NCBI GenBank assembly: GCA_029863385.1
Contig: JAOTVU010000022.1
Location: 1-43,576, forward strand
Reading direction: 5' to 3'
DNA length: 43,576 nucleotides
DNA from: Acidimicrobiia bacterium
GTDB taxonomy: Bacteria > Actinomycetota > Acidimicrobiia > Acidimicrobiales > SZUA-35
Positions 7,361 to 19,716 of this stretch are shown here, one piece after another (the first letter of the stretch is position 1; each line of letters starts with the position of its first letter). Both the position numbers and the translations under genes were made by a program. The notes beneath the pieces are model-generated. The model made no database searches. It was not told where the DNA came from and saw nothing but the letters and a program-made list of their open reading frames with translations.

Positions 7361-8404
7361 ATGGCCATCCACGTGTTGTCGACATCGATGAATCGGTTCA
7401 AGTCCGTGAACCGGTGGCTGTTCGCGATCGTCGTGTCGGTTGTGGTGCTCAGCGCCTGCGGTGACTCCGGATCGAACGCGGAGGCGGACGACGGCGCCGC
7501 ACCGATCTCGAACACGGAGTCGGAGGCGACGGAGACGACCGAGCCTGAGTCCACCACCACATCCAACGGCGGCGGTGGCGAAGAGGCGACATCCACGACC
7601 GAAGCCGAAGCCGGAACCGGCGATGCGCCGGATCTCGAGCGGCTGCATGGCGCCATCGACGCAACCGTCGCCCGCAACTCGGCGCGCTTCCTGCTCGACG
7701 TCACCCAGACGCTGCCCGTGACCGCACCGAACCAGGCGTCGATGCGTCGTACCGGCTCATTCGACGATCAGGAAGCGGCCGGAACCGGAACCCAGGTGTT
7801 CATCGGCGAACTCGGTGCGTTGAACGACCTTCCGGGCTACGCCGGTGAGGAGCTGGAGTATCGCCTCGTCGACGGCACCTACTGGCTGTTGAACCCGTTG
7901 TCCGACCCTCCGAGTTGGGTCGGCTACGACCTTGCCGACTTCGCCCAGTTGACTGCGGGTGACCCGACCGTGTCGATCAACGGCGACCTCTACCTCGCCA
8001 CCGTGGGCCAGGCGATCACCTCGATCACCGACATGGTCGAGTTCGACGACGGATCCGAAGGATGGGCCGTGCGAGTGACCGCTGACGACCTGTTACCACT
8101 GGTCGTGACCGCCGGGGTCCAACAGCGGTTGGTCGCAGACGGTCTGGAGCCGACGGATCTCGAAGCGGACGTCTCGCTCGCCGTGGATCCCGACGGCATG
8201 GTCGTCGGGCTCATCGCCGACTTGAACGAGTGGTGGCAGGCCGTCATCGATCAGACCGACGTATCGGGCAACGCACCAGTCGGCATGGTTCTCCAGTTCC
8301 AGATCGGCGACTTCGACGTAACCGTCGAGGCCGACACACCCTGTGCCGATCCCGAGGAGTTCGTCGAACCCGATGCTCCCACCGCCTTGATCTGCCGGGG
8401 CTGA
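7361..8404 (+). CDS. Lipoprotein, function unknown
   Basis: The N-terminus has a basic n-region, a hydrophobic stretch and the lipobox LSAC|G, so the protein should be lipidated and anchored outside the membrane. A Ser/Thr/Glu-rich linker of about 60 residues follows, then a soluble domain of about 250 residues without recognised motifs. The tail GDFDVTVEADTPCADPEE and the overall shape are loosely like mycobacterial LppX/LprG lipoproteins, but this is only an impression. Two starts are possible, ATG 7361 and ATG 7388; the second gives a more compact signal peptide. TACCCT at 7347-7352 may be a -10 box. Confidence 0.75.
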   Translation: MAIHVLSTSMNRFKSVNRWLFAIVVSVVVLSACGDSGSNAEADDGAAPISNTESEATETTEPESTTTSNGGGGEEATSTTEAEAGTGDAPDLERLHGAIDATVARNSARFLLDVTQTLPVTAPNQASMRRTGSFDDQEAAGTGTQVFIGELGALNDLPGYAGEELEYRLVDGTYWLLNPLSDPPSWVGYDLADFAQLTAGDPTVSINGDLYLATVGQAITSITDMVEFDDGSEGWAVRVTADDLLPLVVTAGVQQRLVADGLEPTDLEADVSLAVDPDGMVVGLIADLNEWWQAVIDQTDVSGNAPVGMVLQFQIGDFDVTVEADTPCADPEEFVEPDAPTALICRG

Positions 8405-8454
8405 TCTGCCAGGACTGAACATTGCGCCGGCCTGGATCGTCGATGCCCGAGCGA

Positions 8455-9447
8455 TCAGCTGTCGTCGCCGACACCCACTGACTCGGGCCCTCCACCGTCG
8501 TCTCCGTTCGGCGCCATCGGCGTCGGTGGCTGACCCTCGGAGCGAAACCGGACGACGCTCTGGGCGAAGGGAATCTCGATGCCTTCGGCGTCGAACCGGG
8601 CCTTGATCCTGGCTCGAACGGCTCTGGCCACCGACCACTGCTCGCCTGGCTCGGTGCGAACGACCATCCGCAGCACCACGGAGTTGGCCCCCAGCTGTTC
8701 GATGCCGAGAACCTCGGGTTCGTCGATGATCGTGGCGTTCTCTATGTCGGCTTCCTTGACGTCGTTGGCCGCAGCGACCATGGCCGCCTGCGCCTGCTCG
8801 ATGTCGTCCTCGTAGGCGATGCCGACGTCGAGGACCGCCTTGGACCACAACTTCGACAGGTTGCCGACCCGGTGGACCTCGCCGTTGGGGATGAACCAGA
8901 CTTTGCCTTGGTAGTCACGGAGGCGGGTGTACCGCAGATTGATCTGCTCGACCTCGCCGACGGCGTAGTCGAGGTCGACGATGTCGCCGACCGCATACTG
9001 ATCCTCCAGCACGATGAAGAATCCGGCCAGCAGGTCCCGGATGAGCGTCTGAGCGCCGAAGCCGATGGCGATACCGGCGACACCGGCACCGGCGAGGAGC
9101 GGGGCCAGGTCGACGTCGATCTCGCCCAGAACAAGGAGGAACCCGACGAACCACAGCACCCCGGTGAACAGCGACACCAGAACCGTGGCCAGCGTTCTGG
9201 CCCGCTGACGGGCCCGCTCTCGCTGCGCTTCGCGTTGGAGAAACCTGTCTTCGGAGCCCCGGACCTCGTCGAGATCGGCTTCCTCCCGTTCACGCTGCTC
9301 GATGAAGCTCCCGATCGATCGGGGGACCCAGCGTCGGAGGATCCGCACGACAATGAACGTACCGATGATGATGAGGCCGACGCGCAGGGCCACGATGCCG
9401 ACATCGGAAGCGACGGCCGAGAAATCTGTGATGTCTTCAGTCACCAC
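8455..9447 (-). CDS. MscS-family mechanosensitive channel
   Basis: This protein of about 330 residues has an N-terminal TM helix and a charged segment (SFIEQREREEADLDE...RERARQRARTLATVL). It then has the MscS core: a TM pair ending in LLAGAGVAGIAIGFGAQTLI (the Gly/Ala-rich pore helix) and DLLAGFFIVLEDQYAVGDIV. The beta domain has VEQINLRYTRLRDYQGKVW and IPNGEVHRVGNLS. These channels open under hypo-osmotic shock. The C-terminal tail is rich in Pro, Gly and Asp. GTG 9447 or 9444 is the likely start, with TATCCT five nt before it on the minus strand. Confidence 0.92.
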   Translation of the reverse strand: MVTEDITDFSAVASDVGIVALRVGLIIIGTFIVVRILRRWVPRSIGSFIEQREREEADLDEVRGSEDRFLQREAQRERARQRARTLATVLVSLFTGVLWFVGFLLVLGEIDVDLAPLLAGAGVAGIAIGFGAQTLIRDLLAGFFIVLEDQYAVGDIVDLDYAVGEVEQINLRYTRLRDYQGKVWFIPNGEVHRVGNLSKLWSKAVLDVGIAYEDDIEQAQAAMVAAANDVKEADIENATIIDEPEVLGIEQLGANSVVLRMVVRTEPGEQWSVARAVRARIKARFDAEGIEIPFAQSVVRFRSEGQPPTPMAPNGDDGGGPESVGVGDDS

Positions 9448-9452
9448 GAGGG

Positions 9453-9458
9453 AGGATA
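9453..9458 (-). promoter_or_regulatory. -10 box for leaderless MscS gene
   Basis: TATCCT on the minus strand is followed by CCCTC and the GTG start at 9447. A transcript beginning 6-7 nt after the box would start at or next to the initiation codon, giving a leaderless mRNA. Confidence 0.5.
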
Positions 9459-9501
9459 CCGGCTCGATCGCCGCACAATGGCGGCATCCGGAGCGGGGGA
9501 T

Positions 9502-9507
9502 TAGTGT
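9502..9507 (+). promoter_or_regulatory. -10 box for leaderless LuxR-type gene
   Basis: TAGTGT (TANNNT) is followed by TGCATC and then ATG 9514. The 6-nt spacing is that of a leaderless start, and no Shine-Dalgarno sequence is present. Confidence 0.5.
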
Positions 9508-9513
9508 TGCATC

Positions 9514-10230
9514 ATGCCGCTCGACGACAAACCGCGGGCGCTGCTCGAGTTGACGGCGTCGGTGTTGGAGGCTTCCGCCACAGCGCGTTCGCCGCTGGAG
9601 GCCGGCCTCCGCGGCCTGCTCGACCTGGTCGAGGCCGATCGAGCCGACGCCGGCTACGTGTCGCCATCGATTCCCTGGTACCAGCCGGTGACGGTCGTTG
9701 CCCGTACCGATGTCGACACCGACGGTTTTCGGGTGCCGATCTCCGATCCGGTCGTGAACGGCGTGCTGACGGCCGAAGCCTCCGTGTTCGTGGCCGACAC
9801 CGCCGAGCAGGTGCCGGTCGGGCCGGTGCGAACGCTGCTGACGGGAAACAACACGTGGTCGATTGTCGTGCGCCGTATCGATGACGAAGTCGATGCCTTC
9901 GGAATCGTCTGCATCGACTGGGTCGACCGCCACGTGACCGACGTCGACGGCGACCTGCTCGAACTCATCGACTACTTCGTCACCCGAATCTGGGCACCGA
10001 TCCTGCGTCTGCACGACGGAGCCAACGCCGAACCGTCACCGCTGGGAACGCTGACCGCGGCCGAGCACGAGGTCGTCGCCCTGGCGGCCCGGGGGCTGAC
10101 CTACGGCGAGATCGCCCGGGAGCGGGGCACCTCGATCAACACGGTCAGCCAGCAGCTCCGTGCCGCCCGGCTCAAGGTGGGAGCCCGCAACACGGCCGAG
10201 CTCACCTCGATGGCGATCTCCGGATCCTGA
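9514..10230 (+). CDS. GAF-like sensor with LuxR-type HTH regulator
   Basis: This 238-residue regulator has an N-terminal domain of about 165 residues resembling a GAF sensor (VEADRADAGYV ... VPISDPVVNGVLTAEASVFV ... DAFGIVCIDWVDRHVTDVD). Its C-terminal LuxR-type helix-turn-helix is LTAAEHEVVALAARGLTYGE, IARERGTSINTVSQQLRAAR, LKVGARNTAEL. There is no phospho-acceptor receiver domain, so it probably senses a ligand directly. It lies between the divergent MscS gene and the molybdopterin oxidoreductase gene, so either could be a target; this is an inference from position only. Confidence 0.85.
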   Translation: MPLDDKPRALLELTASVLEASATARSPLEAGLRGLLDLVEADRADAGYVSPSIPWYQPVTVVARTDVDTDGFRVPISDPVVNGVLTAEASVFVADTAEQVPVGPVRTLLTGNNTWSIVVRRIDDEVDAFGIVCIDWVDRHVTDVDGDLLELIDYFVTRIWAPILRLHDGANAEPSPLGTLTAAEHEVVALAARGLTYGEIARERGTSINTVSQQLRAARLKVGARNTAELTSMAISGS

Positions 10231-10341
10231 GATCGGCCGGCCCACAGGCCGTCGTAGCAGGATCCTGCAATGGCCCGGATCACCGAGGCTTCCTAGAGTT
10301 GTTCCTAGCGCGCACGAGCCGGCTGATCGAAGGGGGTCGCC

Positions 10342-12465
10342 ATGACCGCAACCGAATCACAGCAGTTCCTCGGGGCTTGTCCCCACGACTGCCCCGACAC
10401 CTGTTCCATGGTCGTCACCGTGACCGACGGCAAGGTCGAGAAGGTGCGTGGCAACCCCGACCACCCCTTCACCAGGGGCGGGCTGTGTGTCAAGGTCACC
10501 GACTTCCCGAACCACCTCTACTCCCCCGATCGACTGCTGCATCCGCTGCGCCGGATCGGCTCCAAAGGCCTCGGGCGGTTCGAGGAGATCACCTGGGACG
10601 AGGCGCTCGATGAGATCGGCACCCGGCTGCGATCCATCATCGACGAGCATGGGCCCGAGGCGATTCTCCCCTACAGCTACCTCGGCAACATGGGCATCCT
10701 CAACGGGCTGACCGTCGGCGACCGGTTCTTCAACGGGCTGGGAACCGCCGTGTCGGAGCGAACTTTCTGCGACGGTGGTGGCATCACCGCCTACATCATG
10801 ACGGTCGGACCGACCGCCGCCGTCGATCCGGAGTCACTCGTGCACTCCCGCTACATCATCATCTGGGCCTGCAACGTGCTGTCGAACAACCTGCACCTGT
10901 GGCCCTTCATCGAGGAGGCGCAGCGCAACGGGGCCAAGGTGGTGTGCATCGATCCCGTCCGTCACCGCACCGCCGAGAAGGCCGACTGGCACATCCCGAT
11001 CCGGCCCGGCACCGACGGTGCGCTGGCGCTGGCCATGATGCACGTCATCATCACCGAGGATCTGGTCGACGTCGACTACGTGGCCAACCACACCGTCGGC
11101 TACGACGACCTCGTCGCCCATGTCGCCGACTGCACGCCCGAGTGGGCCGAGACCGAGACCGGTGTTCCGGCCGACGACATCCGCACGCTGGCCCGGGAGT
11201 ACGCCGCGGCCTCACCGTCGCTGATCCGGGTCGGCGTGGCGTTGGAGCGTTCGACCAGCGGCGGCAACGCCGCCCGAGCGGTCTTTTCGCTGCCGTCGTT
11301 GACCGGAGCCTGGCGGGAGGTCGGCGGTGGCGTGCTGCAGATGCCGATCTGGGCCTTCCCCGTCAACTGGGACGAGCTGCACGGACCGCATCCGAACGCG
11401 GAGTCGGTGCAGATCATCAACCAGTGGCGCCTCGGCGATGCCCTGGCCGGCGAGCACGGCGGCCAGGAGATCAAGAGCCTGTTCGTCTACAACTCGAATC
11501 CGGCGGTGGTGGCCGGGGATCAGGACCGCCTGCGCCGTGGACTGGCCCGTGAGGACCTCTTCACGGTGGTCTCGGAACACTTCATGACCGACACCGCCCG
11601 CTACGCCGACATCGTCCTGCCGTCGGCCATGGCCACCGAGCACACCGACCTCATGTTCTCGTGGGGGCATCTCTACCTGACCCATGCCCCCAAGATGGTC
11701 GAACCACCAGGCGACTGCGTCCCCAACACCGAGCTGTTCCGCCGTCTGGCCAAGGTCATGGGTGTCGACGACCCGTGGTTCGAGCTGACCGACGACGAGC
11801 AGCTGGAGCGGGCCCTCGACTGGACGGCCCCACAAATGGAGGGCATCACCCTGGAGCGGCTTCGCACCGACGGCTACGCCCGCCTGAACCTCCCCGACGC
11901 CGACGTCTACCGACCACACGCCGAGGGTGGGTTCCCTACGCCGTCGGGCAAGGTGGAGCTGGCGGCGTCCATGGCGGCCGGCGGCAACTTCGTCGCCCCA
12001 CTGTTCCGGCAGGGGATTCCCGGCAACCAGGACGGTGGGAAGGTGGCAGCGCTCCCGACCTACAAGCAACCGGCCGAAACCGGCGAGGCCGCCGAATTCC
12101 CGCTGTCGCTCATCTCGCCGAAGGCCCACGCCTTCATGAACTCCCAGTACGGGAACATGGACAAACAGCTCGGCCAGCAGGGTCCGCAGGCATGCCGGAT
12201 GCATCCGTCCGATGCCGAGGCCCGAGGGATCACCGATCGTTCCCAGGTGCGGGTCTTCAACGCCCGCTCCGAGATACGGGCCATGGCCCGGGTCACCGAC
12301 TCGGTGATGCCGGGCGTCGTGTCGATGCCGATGGGCCACTGGTCGTCGCCCGAGTACGGTGAGGCCACCGTCAACGCCCTCAACTCCGACCGCTACGCCG
12401 ACCTCGGACGGGCTCCGACGTTCTCCGACACCGCCGTCGAGGTGGAGCCGATCTCCACCGAGTAG
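10342..12465 (+). CDS. Molybdopterin (bis-MGD) oxidoreductase
   Basis: This 707-residue protein is of the DMSO-reductase/formate-dehydrogenase superfamily. Cys13, Cys17, Cys21 and Cys49 (ACPHDCPDTC ... GLCVK) should bind a 4Fe-4S cluster. Cys143 in SERTFCDGGG sits where formate dehydrogenases have (seleno)cysteine and acetylene hydratase has its metal-ligating Cys, so Cys is the probable Mo or W ligand. A C-terminal MGD-binding domain is present (LSLISPKAHAFMNSQYGNMD ... GVVSMPMGHWSS). There is no Tat signal, so it is cytoplasmic. ATG 10342 is preceded by an AAGGGGG ribosome site, and a TAGAGT box lies at 10294-10299. Substrate is not identifiable; the Rieske ferredoxin and reductase genes follow directly. 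Confidence 0.9.
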   Translation: MTATESQQFLGACPHDCPDTCSMVVTVTDGKVEKVRGNPDHPFTRGGLCVKVTDFPNHLYSPDRLLHPLRRIGSKGLGRFEEITWDEALDEIGTRLRSIIDEHGPEAILPYSYLGNMGILNGLTVGDRFFNGLGTAVSERTFCDGGGITAYIMTVGPTAAVDPESLVHSRYIIIWACNVLSNNLHLWPFIEEAQRNGAKVVCIDPVRHRTAEKADWHIPIRPGTDGALALAMMHVIITEDLVDVDYVANHTVGYDDLVAHVADCTPEWAETETGVPADDIRTLAREYAAASPSLIRVGVALERSTSGGNAARAVFSLPSLTGAWREVGGGVLQMPIWAFPVNWDELHGPHPNAESVQIINQWRLGDALAGEHGGQEIKSLFVYNSNPAVVAGDQDRLRRGLAREDLFTVVSEHFMTDTARYADIVLPSAMATEHTDLMFSWGHLYLTHAPKMVEPPGDCVPNTELFRRLAKVMGVDDPWFELTDDEQLERALDWTAPQMEGITLERLRTDGYARLNLPDADVYRPHAEGGFPTPSGKVELAASMAAGGNFVAPLFRQGIPGNQDGGKVAALPTYKQPAETGEAAEFPLSLISPKAHAFMNSQYGNMDKQLGQQGPQACRMHPSDAEARGITDRSQVRVFNARSEIRAMARVTDSVMPGVVSMPMGHWSSPEYGEATVNALNSDRYADLGRAPTFSDTAVEVEPISTE

Positions 12466-12471
12466 TCGGGC

Positions 12472-12501
12472 TACGCTTGAGCCGCGGATGAAACCAAGGA
12501 G
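12472..12501 (+). promoter_or_regulatory. Promoter -10 and RBS of the Rieske ferredoxin gene
   Basis: TACGCT at 12472-12477 is a TANNNT -10 box. A leader of about 25 nt contains AAGGAG at 12496-12501, 5 nt before GTG 12507. The ferredoxin and reductase genes can therefore be transcribed separately from the oxidoreductase gene. Confidence 0.5.
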
Positions 12502-12506
12502 AAGCC

Positions 12507-12821
12507 GTGGCCGAGTGGGTCAGAGCATGTGAAGCAGACGATGTCGACGCCGAGGATGTCATCGGGGTCGAGATCGGCGATGCAAGGTACGCCATCTACC
12601 GTTCACCCGACGACGAGTTCCACGCCACCGACGGTTACTGCACACATGAGAGGTTCCTGCTCGCCGACGGCCTCGTCATGGACAACATCATCGAGTGCCC
12701 CAAGCACAACGGACGGTTCGACTACACCACGGGTGAAGGCAAGGGCGCCCCGATCTGTGAGGATCTGAAGACCTACCCGGTCAAGGTTTCCGACGGCGTC
12801 GTCTTCGTCTCGCTCGGCTGA
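12507..12821 (+). CDS. Rieske-type 2Fe-2S ferredoxin
   Basis: This 104-residue protein has a Rieske cluster-binding pair: C45-T-H47 in YCTHERFLL and C64-P-K-H67 in ECPKHNGRFDY. It has no signal peptide or membrane anchor, so it is a soluble ferredoxin like those of bacterial ring-hydroxylating dioxygenases and MocE-type systems. The reductase encoded immediately downstream should feed it electrons. No oxygenase alpha subunit is encoded nearby, so its acceptor is open; the molybdopterin enzyme upstream is one possibility. GTG 12507 is supported by AAGGAG five bases upstream. Confidence 0.92.
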   Translation: MAEWVRACEADDVDAEDVIGVEIGDARYAIYRSPDDEFHATDGYCTHERFLLADGLVMDNIIECPKHNGRFDYTTGEGKGAPICEDLKTYPVKVSDGVVFVSLG

Positions 12822-12848
12822 GCCCGACCGTTGGAACCCGTTGGCGCG

Positions 12849-14090
12849 GTGGAGAAGATCGTGATCGTGGGAGCCGGCGAGTGCGGGGCTCGGGCTGCCT
12901 TCGCTCTTCGGGAGAGGGGCTTCGCCGGTTCGATCCACCTCGTCGGTTCCGAGCCCCATCACCCTTATGAACGGCCGCCGCTGTCCAAAGCAACCCTCAT
13001 CGACGACGGCGACCCGGTACCGACCACGGTCGCCGACGAGGCCGCGTTCGCCGAACGGAGCATCGAGTTCATCGCCGACACGACGGTGATCGCCATCGAC
13101 CGTTCCGCCGCCACGGTCCGGCTCGACGACGGCCGCTCGCTTCCCTACGATCGCCTGCTGCTGGCCACCGGGGCCTCCGCCCGATCGCTACCGATTCCCG
13201 GGGGTGAGCATGCCCTCCTGCTTCGAACCTTCGACGATGCCCAACTGCTGCGCCAACGGCTGACCGGCGGCGGTGACCGGCGGCGGGTGGTGATCGTCGG
13301 CGCCGGATTCATCGGCTTGGAGGTGGCGGCCTCGGCCCGTCAGCTCGGCTGCGACGTCACCGTACTGGAGATGGCACCCCGGGCGTTGGCCCGGGCCGTC
13401 CCGGCCGAGATCACCGATGTGCTCGTCCAGCGTCACCTCGACGAGGGAGTCGACATCCGGTTCGATGTTCGAACCACCGGCATCGAGCGGGATGGCGACG
13501 GCTTCCGCGTGCTCATCGCCGACGACGACAAACCGTTCGCTGCCGATATCGTCGTCGCCGGAGTCGGCGCATCTCCAAACGTGGCGCTGGCCGCCGACGC
13601 CGGTCTCGACTGCGACAACGGCATCGTCGTCGACGGCCACCTGCAAACGTCCGATCCGGCCGTCTACGCCGCCGGCGACTGCTGCATCGCCCGTCATGGA
13701 CTGTTCGACGGCCGCCTGATCCGCCTCGAGAGCTGGCGCAACGCCTACGACCAGGCCGATGTCGCCGCGGCCAACATGATCGGCGAAACCGAGGCCCATA
13801 CCGCCGTGCCCTGGTTCTGGTCGGACCAGTACGACCTCGGCCTGCAACTGGCCGGCCTCTTCGATGCAGCTTCCACCACCTGCACTCGCAGGCGTCCCGA
13901 CGGAGTGTCGGTGCTGTTCGGGCTCGACGACGACGGTCGGCTGGTCGCGGTGGCCGCCGTCGGCACCGGAGCCGCGGTGGCCAAGGACGTGCGGGTGGCC
14001 GAGAAGATGATCGCCGCCCGGAGACACCCGGCCGTCGAGGATCTCATCGACCCCGACACAAACCTCAAGACCCTCCTTCGCGGTACGTAG
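12849..14090 (+). CDS. FAD-dependent ferredoxin reductase
   Basis: A protein of about 413 residues with an N-terminal FAD fold (IVIVGAGECGARAAFALRE), PYERPPLSK (typical of rubredoxin/putidaredoxin-type reductases), LLLATGASARSLPIPG, an NAD(P)H fold (VVIVGAGFIGLEVAASARQL) and the second FAD motif VYAAGDCCIARH. A reductase C-terminal domain follows. It transfers electrons from NAD(P)H to the Rieske ferredoxin encoded 28 bp upstream. GTG 12849 gives the usual short N-terminus; a TTG at 12831 would add six residues. The next gene is convergent. Confidence 0.92.
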   Translation: MEKIVIVGAGECGARAAFALRERGFAGSIHLVGSEPHHPYERPPLSKATLIDDGDPVPTTVADEAAFAERSIEFIADTTVIAIDRSAATVRLDDGRSLPYDRLLLATGASARSLPIPGGEHALLLRTFDDAQLLRQRLTGGGDRRRVVIVGAGFIGLEVAASARQLGCDVTVLEMAPRALARAVPAEITDVLVQRHLDEGVDIRFDVRTTGIERDGDGFRVLIADDDKPFAADIVVAGVGASPNVALAADAGLDCDNGIVVDGHLQTSDPAVYAAGDCCIARHGLFDGRLIRLESWRNAYDQADVAAANMIGETEAHTAVPWFWSDQYDLGLQLAGLFDAASTTCTRRRPDGVSVLFGLDDDGRLVAVAAVGTGAAVAKDVRVAEKMIAARRHPAVEDLIDPDTNLKTLLRGT

Positions 14091-14117
14091 AGACCAAAGC
14101 AGGCTGAGAGGGCCCAC

Positions 14118-15130
14118 TCAGACGTCGGGATGGTACGACGAAATCGTCTTCACGTAGTTGGCCCGTTCGAATGCGGAGGGATCCGGCACCGAGACCTGAC
14201 TCATACTTCCCCTCGCCTGGACCACCGACTCGTAGGACCGATCGTCGAACCAGCGGCCGAGGTCGGCCAGAACCGTTGCGACATGGTCGGGGCCGTAGCG
14301 CAGGAGTGCCGAGGCCATCATCACCACGTCGGCTCCGACCAAGATCATCTTCACCGCCCCGACACCGTCGTGAACACCGCTGGTGGCGGCCAGGTAGGCG
14401 TCGACCCGTCCTCGCATGATGGCGATCCAGCGGAGTACCAGGCGCATGTCGACCGGGGTGCTCAATTCCAGGTCGGGGGCCACGTCGAAGGTCTCGAGAT
14501 CGATGTCGGGCTGGTAGAAACGGTTGAACAGCACCAGCCCGTCGGCCCCGGCCTCGGCCAGCCGCCGGGCCATGTTGGCCGGTGAGCTGAAGAACGGCCC
14601 GACCTTCACCGCCAGCGGAATCGAGATCTCCGAGCGGACCTTCTCCACGAGGCGCAGGTAGCGATCCTCGACCTCGACCGCGGTTTGATCGGGATCGGCG
14701 GCCAGGTGATAGATGTTCAGCTCGACGGCGTCGGCCCCTTCCCCCTCGAGGGCACTGGCGTAGTGCGTCCAACCTCCCTCGGACGTGCCGTTGAGACTGG
14801 CGATGACCGGCACGGTCAGTTCCCGCTTGGCCGACACCATCAGATCGAGATAGCGGTCGGCACCGGTGTTGTAGTCGTCCATCGCCGGGAAGTAGCCGCC
14901 GTGGGCCTCGGGATTGAACGAGGCCTCATCGGCCTCGTGATAACCGAAGATCATCGCCTCGTGCACGACCTGTTCCTCGAACAGCGACGGGAGAACGACC
15001 GCCCCGACGCCTGCTTCGTCCAGGGCCTGGAGCGAGTCCAGTGACCCGGTCAGCGGTGAGGCGGACGCCACCAGGGGATTGCGGAGGCTGAGTCCGAGAT
15101 AGTCGGTGCTCAGATCGGTTCGGACGTCGT

Positions 15131-15134
<4 letters not shown>
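14118..15134 (-). CDS. Dihydroorotate-dehydrogenase-like flavoprotein
   Basis: This 338-residue TIM-barrel protein is related to class 1 dihydroorotate dehydrogenases: TDYLGLSLRNPLVASASPLT at the start, VPVIASLNGTSEGGWTHYA, ADAVELNIYHL, IPLAVKVGPFFSSPANMARR, GADGLVLFNRFYQPDID and a phosphate-binding end AVKMILVGADVVMMASALLR. It should bind FMN. DHOD-like proteins are often encoded with pyruvate:ferredoxin oxidoreductase. Here the start overlaps the nifJ stop by 4 bp (ATGA), so the two are translationally coupled. It is probably not the pyrimidine-pathway enzyme, but its real substrate is unknown. Confidence 0.88.
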
Positions 15135-18847
<3,713 letters not shown>

Positions 18848-18859
18848 TCCACTCCTTAT

Positions 18860-18923
18860 TGGCACTGATCTACTGGCAATGATCTACTGGCAATCATCTG
18901 CTGGCAATGATCTACTGGCACTG
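18860..18923 (-). repeat. 14-bp tandem repeat in the nifJ leader
   Basis: Four full units and one partial unit of TGGCAATGATCTAC (plus-strand sense) lie head to tail: 18860-18873, 18874-18887, 18888-18901, 18902-18915 and 18916-18923. Units differ at one or two positions. The array sits immediately upstream of the nifJ ribosome-binding site, so it is in the 5' leader or core promoter. It could be a set of regulator-binding sites (14 bp is about 1.3 helical turns) or a variable tract that changes leader length. Confidence 0.85.
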
Positions 18924-18992
18924 CGCACTCGAGAACTTTGGGCCGGCAACGCTACCATCGACGACCAGCCGATGCGGACACTACCGGTCACC

Positions 18993-18998
18993 TAGACT
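18993..18998 (+). promoter_or_regulatory. Putative -10 box of the PPOX gene
   Basis: TAGACT (TANNNT) lies about 80 nt before GTG 19079, leaving a leader with a good ribosome site (AGAAAGGA, about 8 nt before the start). Confidence 0.35.
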
Positions 18999-19078
18999 CC
19001 ACCGTAGGGCCAAAGGCCCCTGGTCGGCTCGAGCCGGCGGGGGTTGAATGAGGGCCGGACACCAGAAAGGACGAGCGA

Positions 19079-19510
19079 GTGGCCAGAGATCCCGAACCGA
19101 TCGCAATCGACATCGTCTCCAAGATGGGTGTGATCGACGACGACGAATGCATCAGGCTGATGGAGTCGACCCCCATCGGCCGAATCGCCTTCATGGTCGA
19201 TGACGAGATTCTTGCCCTGCCGGTCAACTTCCGGTGGCACGAGGACGGCATCGTCTTCCGAACCCTCGACGGCCTCAAGTTGGCCGCGGCGGCCAACAAT
19301 CAGAAGGTGTGTTTCGAAGTCGACCAATGGGACGCGGGATCACGATCCGGCTGGAGTGTCGTCGTCCAGGGCGTGGCTCGAGAGGTCGACAACTGGGCCG
19401 AGGAGGCGCAGCTCGATCAGCTCGGCCTCATTCCCTGGGCCAAGGCCGAGTGGCGTCCGATCTGGGTTCGCGTCGAACCGACGTCGATGTCGGGTCGCGT
19501 CCTCCGCTAG
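19079..19510 (+). CDS. Pyridoxamine-5'-phosphate-oxidase-like flavin-binding protein
   Basis: This 143-residue split-barrel protein has LMESTPIGRIAFMVDDEILA, LPVNFRWHEDGIVFRTLDG, KLAAAANNQKVCFEVDQWD and WSVVVQGVAREVDN. That pattern is seen in small PPOX-class proteins that bind FMN or, in actinobacteria, F420. Such proteins act as reductases or cofactor-binding stress proteins; the substrate cannot be read from sequence. GTG 19079 is supported by an upstream AGAAAGGA. It stands alone, with a strong hairpin after it. Confidence 0.85.
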   Translation: MARDPEPIAIDIVSKMGVIDDDECIRLMESTPIGRIAFMVDDEILALPVNFRWHEDGIVFRTLDGLKLAAAANNQKVCFEVDQWDAGSRSGWSVVVQGVAREVDNWAEEAQLDQLGLIPWAKAEWRPIWVRVEPTSMSGRVLR

Positions 19511-19576
19511 GAGTTGCGGGGTACTCCGGCTGCCCCCGGCAGCTGGTCGGCCGGGGACTTGTCCTCAAGATGCGTT

Positions 19577-19618
19577 CTGTGCGCTCCGGACCCGGGAAGC
19601 CGGGCGTGGAGCGCACAG
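19577..19618 (+). terminator. Strong hairpin after the PPOX gene
   Basis: Perfect 11-bp arms CTGTGCGCTCC (19577-19587) and GGAGCGCACAG (19608-19618) enclose a second hairpin, CCCGG-gaag-CCGGG (19591-19604). A TTCGATTT tail follows. It fits an intrinsic terminator 66 nt after the PPOX stop codon, although the pairing is so extensive that a regulatory RNA structure is also possible. Confidence 0.65.
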
Positions 19619-19640
19619 TTCGATTTGTGCGACGTCGAGT

Positions 19641-19701
19641 GAGCACGACCAGGCTGGTCGTGTTCAACCCCTGCAGCGGCCATGTCGGTGGTCGGCCACC
19701 G
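19641..19701 (+). other. Two further hairpins before the GDPD gene
   Basis: A hairpin with arms 19641-19651 and 19655-19665 has CACGACCA-GGC-TGGTCGTG as its core, extended by three pairs including a G-T wobble. A second hairpin has arms CGGTGG (19686-19691) and CCACCG (19696-19701). The last arm ends just before TAGGAT (19703-19708), a likely -10 box for the GDPD gene. The second hairpin could therefore be an operator. Confidence 0.45.
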
Positions 19702-19716
19702 CTAGGATCGTTGTCG

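Noticed and set aside
10257..10268. 12-bp palindrome GCAGGATCCTGC upstream of the Mo enzyme promoter
   Set aside because: It could be an operator but is short and not repeated elsewhere; too little to call.
18860..18923. CRISPR array
   Set aside because: Direct repeats are contiguous with no spacers, are only 14 bp long, and no cas genes are present.
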